A stretch of 38,565 bases of DNA, taken from positions 1 to 38,565 of the IMG/VR virus record IMGVR_UViG_3300043449_000735. One strand, given 5' to 3'. Of the stretch, positions 21,203-29,097 are shown in pieces; position 1 is the first letter of the stretch; each line of letters starts with the position of its first letter. The notes beneath the pieces were generated by a model, which saw only the letters and a list, made by a program, of their open reading frames with translations, was not told the origin of the DNA and ran no database searches. Both the position numbers and the translations under genes were made by a program. The DNA comes from a virus.

Positions 21203-22399
21203 ATGTCTAATTCGATTTTAACAATCGACATGATTACTCGCAAGGCTCTTGAAATCCTTGAGAATAGTCTTGTCCTCACCCGCACTGTAAACCGCCAATA
21301 TGACGACTCTTTCGCTGTAGAAGGCGCTAAGATCGGCTCAACGCTGCGCATCCGTCTTCCTGACCGCGCATTGGTTACGGACGGCGCTGCCCTTCAGGTT
21401 CAGGACGACAACGAGCAATACACCACGCTCACTGTCTCCAGCCAGAAGCACATCGGCGTGAACTTTACGACCGCCGAACTGACGATGCAGTTGGACGACT
21501 TCGCTGAACGTGTTCTGAAGCCTCGTATTTCGCAGCTCGCGTCTTCTATCGACGCCGACGTTGCGAACAGCTTCAAATACATCGGCAACTCGGTCGGCAC
21601 CCCAGGCACCACGCCTGCTACGTCGCTCGTCCTGTTGCAGGCCCAGCAAAAGCTCAACGAAAACGCCGCAGTCATGCAGCCTCGCTATGCCACGGTTAAC
21701 CCAGCCGCTAACGCTGCGTTGATAGAAGGCATGAAAGGTCTGTTCAACCCTGTGTCGGCTATCTCGAAGCAGTTCAAGAACGGCATGTTTGGTGAAGGCA
21801 TCCTCGGCTACGACGAGCTGAATATGTCTCAGTCGATCAAGCAGTTCACGACCGGCTCACGCACCGGCACTGTAACTGTTAACGCGACTGTCACGACCGA
21901 AGGTTCAACGACTGTTGTTCTAACGGGCCTCGGCTCAACGACGATCAAAACTGGCGACGTATTCACCATTGGTAGCGTCTTTGCGGTCAACCCACAGACC
22001 CGTGAGTCAACCGGCTCGCTGTATCAGTTCGTGGCTCTTGCTGACGTTACGGCGTCAACGACGGCTTCGGTCACTGTCCCTGCGATGTATTCGGCTACTC
22101 AGGCTCTCGCTACGGTTGACGCTCTGCCGGTTTCCGGCGCGGCTGTCACGTTCCTCGGCGCTGCTTCTACGCAGTATCCACAGAACTTGATCTATCACCG
22201 TGATGCGATCAGCTTCGCTACCGCCGACCTTCTGCTTCCGCAGGGCGTCGATATGGCAAGCCGTCAGGTTCACAATGGCATCAGCTTACGCGTTGTTCGT
22301 CAGTATGACATCAACAACGACCGTCTGCCTTGCCGTATTGACGTGCTCTATGGCTACAGCGTGATTCGTCCGCAGATGGCCGTTCGCCTTTGGGGCTAA
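21203..22399 (+). CDS. Major capsid protein, P22 coat type, 398 aa
   Basis: Length and N-terminal pattern (MSNSILTIDMITRKALEILE, then LRIRLPDRALVTDGAALQVQ) fit the P22 gp5 coat family with an HK97 fold. An inserted Thr/Val/Gly-rich stretch (about residues 215-290) may be the I-domain-like telokin insertion. It follows the scaffold and is followed by a strong terminator, as expected for the most abundant virion protein. Codon choice (frequent GAC, AAC, CTC) is more biased than in nearby genes, consistent with high expression. Confidence 0.93.
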   Translation: MSNSILTIDMITRKALEILENSLVLTRTVNRQYDDSFAVEGAKIGSTLRIRLPDRALVTDGAALQVQDDNEQYTTLTVSSQKHIGVNFTTAELTMQLDDFAERVLKPRISQLASSIDADVANSFKYIGNSVGTPGTTPATSLVLLQAQQKLNENAAVMQPRYATVNPAANAALIEGMKGLFNPVSAISKQFKNGMFGEGILGYDELNMSQSIKQFTTGSRTGTVTVNATVTTEGSTTVVLTGLGSTTIKTGDVFTIGSVFAVNPQTRESTGSLYQFVALADVTASTTASVTVPAMYSATQALATVDALPVSGAAVTFLGAASTQYPQNLIYHRDAISFATADLLLPQGVDMASRQVHNGISLRVVRQYDINNDRLPCRIDVLYGYSVIRPQMAVRLWG

Positions 22400-22404
22400 T
22401 AAGC

Positions 22405-22440
22405 GACGGGTCTTTAGACCCGTCCTTTCCTATCTTTTTT
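22405..22440 (+). terminator. Intrinsic terminator after the coat gene
   Basis: An 8-bp perfect stem (GACGGGTC 22405-22412, loop TTTA, GACCCGTC 22417-22424) is followed by a T-rich tract ending in TTTTTT at 22435-22440. It lies immediately after the coat stop and would partly stop transcription, lowering expression downstream. Confidence 0.9.
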
Positions 22441-22452
22441 GGAGTTTAACCC

Positions 22453-22932
22453 ATGACAACTACTCAGAACGCGGCTTATCCGCTTGAGACGTTTGGCCCT
22501 TACGGCGCTATTCCGCAGGGCACTGGCGGCTATCAGTTTTCCGCAGGTGATCGCGGTGAACCTTTGATCCGCGCACAGGCAGCTTCGGCTGATCTGACCG
22601 GCGCAACTGTTACGATTACGGCGGCTAATCTTTCCGCTGGTATCGTGACGATTGATTCCGGCGGAACCGACGCTGGCACCTACACGTTCCCAACAGGCGC
22701 GTTGATCGACGCCGCTTTCCCAAGCGTCGCTGTCAACACTAGCTTTGACGTTAGCTTTATCAACATTGGCGACAATGCTGCTAACGACGTGACGTTTGGC
22801 GCTGGCACGGGCAACAGCATCGTAGGCAGTGCGGTTCTTATCGACAATGCTACAACGACAAATGCCTCATCGGCTATCTTCCGTTTCCGTAAAACCGGCA
22901 CGGCTGCATACTCGATCTACCGCATCGCGTAA
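22453..22932 (+). CDS. Beta-rich head decoration or fibre protein, 159 aa
   Basis: ATG 22453 has a GGAG site at 22441. The N-terminal part (GPYGAIPQGTGGYQFSAGDR) is loop-like and the rest is Gly/Thr/Ala-rich beta strands. Located right after the coat gene, where decoration proteins usually sit. No catalytic motif. A bacteriophage head-fibre-like fold is plausible but unproven. Confidence 0.7.
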   Translation: MTTTQNAAYPLETFGPYGAIPQGTGGYQFSAGDRGEPLIRAQAASADLTGATVTITAANLSAGIVTIDSGGTDAGTYTFPTGALIDAAFPSVAVNTSFDVSFINIGDNAANDVTFGAGTGNSIVGSAVLIDNATTTNASSAIFRFRKTGTAAYSIYRIA

Positions 22933-22947
22933 CCATAGGAGAGGGCA

Positions 22948-23385
22948 ATGCCTAACACTAAACCTGTCGGCGTTGCCTTCTCTGATCCCGAACTCGTGGC
23001 TGGCACAACCATCACGGGCGCGACGATCAGTGGAGGCACTGTTTCCGCTACGGACATTACGACTACGGGCGGTCTTTATCTAAAGACAGCTACTGTTGCA
23101 GCAACTGGTTCAACACAATCTGACGCAGCTTCAATATCAGACGGTCTTACGCTTGTGACAGCGGCTGACGCTACTAAAGGCGTTAAACTTCCAGCGGCTA
23201 TTGCGGGCCGCACGGTCATCATTAAAAATGGCGCAGCCGCTATTTTGAAGGTATGGCCTGCTACGGGCGACGGCATCAACGCAATCACGGTTGATTCTAA
23301 CTATGTGCTTGCAGCCAATACTTCTTCGTTGCTCATCGCTTATGACGCGACGACTTGGTATTCTGTCCCGCTGCTCGCTTCTTAA
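22948..23385 (+). CDS. Beta-rich minor virion protein, 145 aa
   Basis: AGGAGAGG precedes the ATG. The protein is repetitive in Thr, Ala, Gly and Ile (ITGATISGGTVSATDITTTG), a short fibre-like stretch, then a compact domain (GRTVIIKNGAAAILKVWPAT). I recall similar proteins beside coat genes. Function probably decoration. A hairpin terminator follows. Confidence 0.7.
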   Translation: MPNTKPVGVAFSDPELVAGTTITGATISGGTVSATDITTTGGLYLKTATVAATGSTQSDAASISDGLTLVTAADATKGVKLPAAIAGRTVIIKNGAAAILKVWPATGDGINAITVDSNYVLAANTSSLLIAYDATTWYSVPLLAS

Positions 23386-23390
23386 TATAT

Positions 23391-23418
23391 AGCGGCCTAC
23401 GGGCCGCTGTATTTCTTT
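23391..23418 (+). terminator. Hairpin terminator after the decoration gene
   Basis: A 7-bp stem (AGCGGCC 23391-23397, loop TACG, GGCCGCT 23402-23408) is followed by GTATTTCTTT. It stands between the head-decoration and tail genes, so it could divide the late operon into differently expressed parts. Confidence 0.75.
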
Positions 23419-23430
23419 AGAAAGTAACAA

Positions 23431-23634
23431 ATGGCTGTTATTTATTTGAAACACCCCGAACATGGGGTTAAAGTGGCGTGTCTCGACCTAGAGGCCGAAG
23501 CCGATATTGAGAACGGCTGGGAGAGGTTCGACCCAAATGACGACATACAGTTGCTATCAACAGATAACGGGCGCGATGAGGCTCCTCGGAGTGTTAGCCG
23601 AAGGCGAAACGCCCTCGTCAGAGACAGCGAATGA
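23431..23634 (+). CDS. Small conserved phage protein, 67 aa, overlapping the gp4-like gene
   Basis: It begins MAVIYLKHPEHGVKVACLDL and contains a conserved HPEHG-KV and NGWERF pattern I recall in phage proteins near tail genes. The end is basic (SVSRRRNALVRDSE) and its last 98 bases are read in another frame as the start of the gp4-like gene. Function unknown. Confidence 0.65.
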   Translation: MAVIYLKHPEHGVKVACLDLEAEADIENGWERFDPNDDIQLLSTDNGRDEAPRSVSRRRNALVRDSE

Positions 23635-24253
23635 CGCGCTCTTTGCGCTGAACCAAATGATCGACAGTTGGAATACCGAACGACTGTCGGTGTTCTCAAC
23701 CCAAGATCAAGTATTCAACTGGCCGTCAGGGGAGCGCAACCGCACGCTAGGCCCGACCGGCAACTTCGTGGGCGAGCGCCCTGTATTGCTGGACGACGCG
23801 ACTTACTTCCGCGACCCGCAAACCAATGTGTCTTACGGCATTAAATTTATCAATCAGCAACAGTATGACGGCATTGCGGTCAAGACCGTAACGTCTACTT
23901 ACCCACAGGTCATATTCACCAATATGACCTACCCAAACATTGATATGGTCATTTATCCAGTCCCTTTAAGACTGTTAGAATGGCATTTTATTTCAGTTCA
24001 GAAACTAACTGAGCCTGCGCTTCTTTCGACAGAAATGTCTTTCCCGCCCGGTTATCTGCGGGCGTTCCGATACAATCTGGCTTGCGAGTTGGCCCCTGAG
24101 TTTGGCGTTGAGCCATCGCCGACGGTCAGCCGTATTGCAATGTATAGCAAGCGCAATCTGAAGCGCATCAATAACCCTGACGATATTATGGCTCTGCCTT
24201 ACAGCATTGTTGGCACACGCCAGCGCTATAATATTTACGCAGGGAATTACTGA
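23537..24253 (+). CDS. P22 gp4-like tail accessory protein, 238 aa
   Basis: I start at ATG 23537 (MTTYSCYQQITGAMRLLGVL) after a GGGAGAGG site; the longer reading to 23507 is unlikely. The helical beginning with ETPSSETANDALFALNQMID and the FNWPSGERNRTLGPTG block match the gp4-like family of head-tail connector proteins, which bind below the portal. P22 gp4 also has muramidase activity, but I cannot identify a catalytic residue here. It ends in a TGATG overlap with the gp10-like gene, the same order as in P22. Confidence 0.86.
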   Translation: MTTYSCYQQITGAMRLLGVLAEGETPSSETANDALFALNQMIDSWNTERLSVFSTQDQVFNWPSGERNRTLGPTGNFVGERPVLLDDATYFRDPQTNVSYGIKFINQQQYDGIAVKTVTSTYPQVIFTNMTYPNIDMVIYPVPLRLLEWHFISVQKLTEPALLSTEMSFPPGYLRAFRYNLACELAPEFGVEPSPTVSRIAMYSKRNLKRINNPDDIMALPYSIVGTRQRYNIYAGNY

Positions 24254-25806
24254 TGGTCGCAACGCCTATCCTCGGCTCTAGTTATGTCACCCGCAGTCCA
24301 AATGCGGCTGACAACCGAATGATTAATCTTTTTCCAGAGGTTATACCCGAAGGCGGAAAAACCGCCGCATGGCTTCAGCGTGCGCCAGGATTACGTTTGC
24401 TTGCCCGCGTTGGGTCAGGGCCGATCCGAGGTCTTTGGACGTTTGCCGATCCAAACACAGCCGTTCCTTACGGCTATGTCGTATCAGGAACTAAGCTCTA
24501 TAAATTAGCCTCTGACTGGACTTTTACGGAGCTTGGCACCGTTGTTGGCACGGGGCAAGTCAACATGGTCGATAACGGCACGCAGCTTTATATCGCTGCG
24601 GGCGCAAAAGGTTATATCTACAACGCCAACACAAACGTCTTTGCGGAGATACTTGATGTCGATTTTTATGGGGCAGTTGGTGTCGGTTTTCTGGATGGTT
24701 ACTTTGTTTATAATGAACCAAACAGCCAGAACATTTGGGTTTCCTCCCTTAACGACGGCACGGCGGTAGATCCGACAGACTACGCCAGTATTGACGGCTC
24801 GCCAGATAATCTTGTTACGTTGCTTGTCGATCACCGCGAAGTCTGGTGCTTTGGCTCTAACTCTGTCGAGGTCTGGTATAACGCAGGTCTTCCGACATTT
24901 CCGCTCGCACGTATTCAAGGCGCGTTCAACGAAATCGGGTGTCTTGCCGCTTACTCTGTCGCCAAGCTCGACAATGGTATTTTCTGGCTTGGATCTGACG
25001 CGCGCGGTAATGGCATCGTCTATCGGTCAAAAGGCTACTCAGGCGAGCGCGTCTCGACGCACGCTGTTGAATGGCAGATCCAGCAATACACTAATCTTTC
25101 AGATGCTGTCGGCTATACTTATCAACAGGACGGCCACAGTTTCTATGTCCTGAACTTTCCGACCGCTGATACAACATGGGTTTACGACGTAGCCACGCAG
25201 GTCTGGCATGAGCGGGCGGGCTGGGAGAATGACGCCTTCACCCGCACTCGCGGTAACTGCCAGATGAACTTTAACAACACGATTGTCATCGGAGACTATC
25301 GTGTTGGTGAATTATATGCCTACGATCCTAACGTCTATTCAGAAGCAGGCACGATTCAAAAGTGGCTCCGCTCTTGGCGCGCGTTACCAACAGGTCAGAA
25401 CAATCTAACCCGCACAACGCAACATAGTCTTCAGTTAGATTGTCAAGCGGGCGTTGGTCTTGAAGGTGTTGATTATCAGTATTTAGATGGTTTGTTTCTC
25501 ATAACGGAGAGCGGCGACCGACTCCTTACGGAATCTAATGATTTTATCATAACGCAAGGCGCTCCGCTTGCCCCAGGCGTTGACCCGCAAGTCATGCTGC
25601 GCTGGTCGGATGATGGCGGCCATACGTGGTCTAACGAGCACTGGAAATCTATGGGCCGTATAGGCCAGACAGGCTACCGAACGATCTGGCGGCGGCTTGG
25701 CATGACGTTAAAATTGCGTGATCGGGTGTATGAGATCTCTGGCACTGATGCGGTTAAGATCGCTGTCATGGGCGCAGAACTGCACATGAGCCCGACCAAT
25801 GCCTGA
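24253..25806 (+). CDS. P22 gp10-like tail (packaged DNA stabilisation) protein, 517 aa
   Basis: The start overlaps the gp4-like stop. Beta-propeller-like content: repeated Gly-rich strands with Trp and Tyr (GSYVTRSPNAADNRMINLFP, AAWLQRAPGLRLLARVGSGP, LVDHREVWCFGSNSVEVW). Length (P22 gp10 is 472 aa) and order gp4-gp10 support the call. It would form the hub between portal ring and needle. Near its end it carries an inserted-looking doublet LFLITESGDRLLTESNDFII, like the N-terminus of the 17527-17931 protein. Confidence 0.87.
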   Translation: MVATPILGSSYVTRSPNAADNRMINLFPEVIPEGGKTAAWLQRAPGLRLLARVGSGPIRGLWTFADPNTAVPYGYVVSGTKLYKLASDWTFTELGTVVGTGQVNMVDNGTQLYIAAGAKGYIYNANTNVFAEILDVDFYGAVGVGFLDGYFVYNEPNSQNIWVSSLNDGTAVDPTDYASIDGSPDNLVTLLVDHREVWCFGSNSVEVWYNAGLPTFPLARIQGAFNEIGCLAAYSVAKLDNGIFWLGSDARGNGIVYRSKGYSGERVSTHAVEWQIQQYTNLSDAVGYTYQQDGHSFYVLNFPTADTTWVYDVATQVWHERAGWENDAFTRTRGNCQMNFNNTIVIGDYRVGELYAYDPNVYSEAGTIQKWLRSWRALPTGQNNLTRTTQHSLQLDCQAGVGLEGVDYQYLDGLFLITESGDRLLTESNDFIITQGAPLAPGVDPQVMLRWSDDGGHTWSNEHWKSMGRIGQTGYRTIWRRLGMTLKLRDRVYEISGTDAVKIAVMGAELHMSPTNA

Positions 25807-26404
25807 TGTAGTTAATAACACACAGATACCGGCAGCTCGCGTTTTGATATGGGACGCGGTAACTAACTTTGTTACCCGTGAATGGTATCGTTGGTTTTTT
25901 AACATATATACGGCTGTTGAAGCCGGCCGACGATATGGGTCATTTTATAGCACAACGACTTTTACGCCTGCCGCTATAAATACAGCATACGCGCTCACTT
26001 TTAATAACACTTTTAAACGCGCCGATAATTCTGACCTGACCTATGGTGTTTATATAGGCACGCCAACGTCACGTATTTATGTAGACAATACAGCCACTTA
26101 CAATTTTCAGTTTTCCGCGCAGCTCAAGCAAACATCTGGCGGCACGCATAATATTTATATCTGGCCCCGCGTTAACGGTGTTACCGTAAGCGATTCCGCT
26201 ACGCAGATTACTTTAGGCGGTGGTGCTAATGCGGCCACTGTTGCGGCATGGAATTTCGTGCTAAACCTTCAGCTAGGTGATTATTTTGAGCTGATTTATT
26301 CAGTTGATAGCACGAATATTACGATCCCGTATGTAGCTGCTTCTAGTCCTGTTCCCGCAATTCCTTCGGTCATTTTGACCGTAACAAGTAGTGTAGGTGG
26401 TTAA
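25799..26404 (+). CDS. Tail needle or fibre protein with TNF/C1q-like knob, 201 aa
   Basis: It overlaps the gp10-like gene by 8 bases, where P22 carries the gp26 tail needle. The N-terminal ~45 residues (WYRWFFNIYTAVEAG) would bind the tail hub; the rest (YGSFYSTTTFTPAAINTAYA, SRIYVDNTATYNFQFSAQLK, GDYFELIYSVD) is a jelly-roll pattern I associate with trimeric TNF-like knobs in podovirus tail tips. Unlike P22 gp26 there is no long helical shaft. It probably plugs the tail or binds the host surface. Confidence 0.75.
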   Translation: MPDVVNNTQIPAARVLIWDAVTNFVTREWYRWFFNIYTAVEAGRRYGSFYSTTTFTPAAINTAYALTFNNTFKRADNSDLTYGVYIGTPTSRIYVDNTATYNFQFSAQLKQTSGGTHNIYIWPRVNGVTVSDSATQITLGGGANAATVAAWNFVLNLQLGDYFELIYSVDSTNITIPYVAASSPVPAIPSVILTVTSSVGG

Positions 26405-27607
26405 ATGGCTGTTCTTACGCCAGTTGCTAAGATGCAATTCCTTGACGCGACAGGCGCTCCGCTTGTTGGCGGTCTTCTTTATACTTACGCTGCGGGCACA
26501 ACAACGCCTCAAGCGAGCTATACGGACTCGACAGGTGCTACGGCTAACACTAACCCTGTTGTCCTAGACGCGCGCGGCGAAGCGAATATTTGGCTGGCGT
26601 CTGCGACGTATAAATTTAAACTTGCGTCTTCAGATAATACTGAGCTTTGGACGGTTGATAATATCTCCGCGCCTACCTCGGCGCTGTCGCCTGTGTTGTC
26701 AGGCAACGTGACGATTGACTCTAACTCGGCTGGCCCTGCGCTTAAGATCACACAGACAGGCACCGGCCCTGTGTTGCGCGTGCAGGACAGCGTAGATCCT
26801 GACGTTACGCCTTTTATTATTGACTCTACAGGTCAGGTGGGTCTTGGAACGCAGTCGCCGTCAACAGCTTTTGACGTTAATGATGGCGTCATTCAGCTAT
26901 CCAGTAGCGGCGTGTCGCGCACGACTATATCGGCAGACGCGTCTAACTCGACAATAAACTCGCCAAGCACACGCGGGCTTATTCTCTCAACTGGCGGCAC
27001 GCCACGGATTACTGTAGCGAGCGGCGGCGGCACGACATTATCGGGCGCGCTGACAGTATCGTCAGGCGGGGCGGCGATTACGGGCAATAGCTCTGTCACC
27101 GGCACGCTTACGGCGACATCTTTTGTCGGCCCTTGGGCTAATATTCCTGCGGGAACCGTTATGCTGTTTGTGCAAACAGCGGCTCCGACAGGCTGGACAA
27201 AATCAACAGCGCATGACAACAAGGCGCTCCGTGTCGTGTCTGGCGCAGCTTCGTCAGGCGGTTCAGTCGCTTTTACAACTGCTTTTGCTTCTCAAGGCGT
27301 CAGCGGCACGGTTGGTAGCTATACGCTGACAACAGCCGACATACCGTCACATACGCACACGGCTACCGTTACAGACCCAGGCCACGCACATACGATTACT
27401 ACGGGATCAAGACTTGGCGATGGCGCCGGTGCAGATTATTGGGTTGCTGGAAGCGGTATAACCAGAAATGCTAACTCAAATACCACAGGTATCACCGTTG
27501 CTAACTCATCAACGGGCGGTGGCGGCGGCCACAACCATACTTTTACCGGCACGGCGATCAATCTTGCTGTTCAGTATGTAGACGTTATCATTGCAACGAA
27601 AGATTAA
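26405..27607 (+). CDS. Tail fibre with C-terminal tail-collar domain, 400 aa
   Basis: ATG 26405 directly follows the previous stop. The N-terminal ~85 residues (AKMQFLDATGAPLVGGLLYT, TTPQASYTDSTGATANTNPV) are a common phage fibre head domain. A beta-helical middle follows, and then a collar domain (PAGTVMLFVQTAAPTGWTKS, with SHTHTATV, GHAHTI and GHNHTF). The HxH pairs look like metal-ligand sites seen in trimeric fibre tips. It is likely a receptor-binding fibre. Confidence 0.86.
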   Translation: MAVLTPVAKMQFLDATGAPLVGGLLYTYAAGTTTPQASYTDSTGATANTNPVVLDARGEANIWLASATYKFKLASSDNTELWTVDNISAPTSALSPVLSGNVTIDSNSAGPALKITQTGTGPVLRVQDSVDPDVTPFIIDSTGQVGLGTQSPSTAFDVNDGVIQLSSSGVSRTTISADASNSTINSPSTRGLILSTGGTPRITVASGGGTTLSGALTVSSGGAAITGNSSVTGTLTATSFVGPWANIPAGTVMLFVQTAAPTGWTKSTAHDNKALRVVSGAASSGGSVAFTTAFASQGVSGTVGSYTLTTADIPSHTHTATVTDPGHAHTITTGSRLGDGAGADYWVAGSGITRNANSNTTGITVANSSTGGGGGHNHTFTGTAINLAVQYVDVIIATKD

Positions 27608-27609
27608 AC

Positions 27610-27870
27610 ATGGAGCTGAAGAACGGAACTTTTTGTCCTTTAATCAAGAAAGATTGCGTGCAACTTAAGTGCGCGTGGTTTACGCTTCTCAGGGGCACAA
27701 ACCCCAACACGGGCAAAGAGGTAGACGAATGGATGTGCGCTGTGACGGCGCTACCTATGCTACAGATCGAAGTCGCCAAAGAAGTGCGCCAAGGCGCTGC
27801 GGCAACTGAGTCTTTCCGTAATGAAGTGGTTGGTATATCATCGCAACAATATTTGACCAACGGGAATTAA
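27610..27870 (+). CDS. Small conserved cysteine-containing protein, 86 aa
   Basis: Two bases after the fibre stop. The N-terminal CPLIKKDCVQLKCAWF and later WMCAV supply four cysteines in a CxxxxxCxxxxC + C arrangement, suited to a zinc or Fe-S site. I recall this small family in many phages in a similar location. Role unknown; ejection or assembly is possible by position. Confidence 0.68.
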   Translation: MELKNGTFCPLIKKDCVQLKCAWFTLLRGTNPNTGKEVDEWMCAVTALPMLQIEVAKEVRQGAAATESFRNEVVGISSQQYLTNGN

Positions 27871-27873
27871 AAA

Positions 27874-29088
27874 ATGGCTTTACCAATGCTCGCGGCGCTC
27901 ATGGGGGGCCAAGCTCTAGGCAGTATTGCCAGCGGCTATTTTGGCTCTCAAGCCGCCGGAAAAGCCTCCGCCGCTCAAAGTCAGGCCGCTACTTTATCAT
28001 CGCTTATTCAAGCGCAGCAAGCCGAACAGGCGCGGCAAGACATTCTTCGCGGTCAAAGTCAAGCGGCTACCGCGCTTAGAGAAGCGCAGGCTCCGACTCT
28101 TGAGTCGCTCAGAACTTCTTCGCAGCAAGCTCAAGATCTATTGCGTGGCGGCACAACCGCTGCATCGCAAGAACTACAGACCGCGCGTCAGGCGGCTATT
28201 GACCCTCTTTTACAGTCGCAGCGTCAAGGACTTGGCGCGCTTCGCGGCGCGTATGGTCAACAATATGGGTATCAACAACCATATTTAAGCACAGGCGGCG
28301 CAGCGCAGAATCAGCTTGCTACGCTATTAGGCGTTGGCGGCGATACGAGCATGACGGGCTACGGCTCATATGCTCGGCAGCCGACACTTGCTGAACTTCA
28401 GATGGATCCTGGCTATGATTTCCGTCGTCAGCAAGGCGAACAGGCTTTACAGCGCTCTATAGCGGCAGGGCTTGGCGGCGCGAGTCGTGGCGGCGGCGCG
28501 CTTAAGTCGATGGCTGATTATAGCCAAGGGCTTGCCAGCCAAGAATACGGCAATGCCTACAATCGGTTTATGGCTAACCGCGCGCAAGCGATGCAGGCGT
28601 TGCAAGGTATGGGCGCTCAAGGTCAAGGCGCGGCGAATGTCATGGCTAACGCAGCCGGTAATCTTGGCACAGGTGCAGCGGGTATTTATGGTAATACTGG
28701 CGCAAACATAAGCAATATCCAGAGTGCGACAGGTCAGAATCTGGCTAATCTTCAAGCGCAGCAAGGCACGAACCTCGCGGCTAATGTTATGGGCACAGGT
28801 CAAAACGTGGCTAACGTTTACTCTGGCTTGGGAACTAACCTTGCTAACGTCTACACCGGCACCGCACCTCAGTTGGCTAACATCAACTTAGGCGTTGGTC
28901 AGGCTCTCGGCACAGGTCTTGAGAACGCAGCGCAGGCTCGCGCGTCCGGCTATATGGGCGGTGCATCAGTGTTAGGGCAGGCACTTCAAGGTGTAGCTAA
29001 TACACCCATGAACGCAATGATGGCGTATGGTATGTATAATCGCTACAACCCGCGCGATGGCATGTCTTACGGCCCACAACTAGATTAG
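27874..29088 (+). CDS. Ejection/internal virion protein with 11-residue repeats, 404 aa
   Basis: Start ATG 27874. The N-terminal MALPMLAALMGGQALGSIAS is hydrophobic and Gly-rich, as in membrane-inserting ejection proteins. The middle is Gln/Ala-rich helical. Residues of about 270-355 hold a run of 11-residue repeats such as GTGQNVANVYS, GLGTNLANVYT and GTAPQLANINL. Such hendecads favour parallel or tube-like helix bundles. In P22-like phages this operon position encodes proteins injected with the DNA. Confidence 0.78.
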   Translation: MALPMLAALMGGQALGSIASGYFGSQAAGKASAAQSQAATLSSLIQAQQAEQARQDILRGQSQAATALREAQAPTLESLRTSSQQAQDLLRGGTTAASQELQTARQAAIDPLLQSQRQGLGALRGAYGQQYGYQQPYLSTGGAAQNQLATLLGVGGDTSMTGYGSYARQPTLAELQMDPGYDFRRQQGEQALQRSIAAGLGGASRGGGALKSMADYSQGLASQEYGNAYNRFMANRAQAMQALQGMGAQGQGAANVMANAAGNLGTGAAGIYGNTGANISNIQSATGQNLANLQAQQGTNLAANVMGTGQNVANVYSGLGTNLANVYTGTAPQLANINLGVGQALGTGLENAAQARASGYMGGASVLGQALQGVANTPMNAMMAYGMYNRYNPRDGMSYGPQLD

Positions 29089-29097
29089 GTGATTTTA

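Noticed and set aside
26405-27607. Diversity-generating variable region in the collar-type fibre
   Set aside because: No reverse transcriptase gene and no template-like repeat of the fibre end were seen elsewhere in the window.
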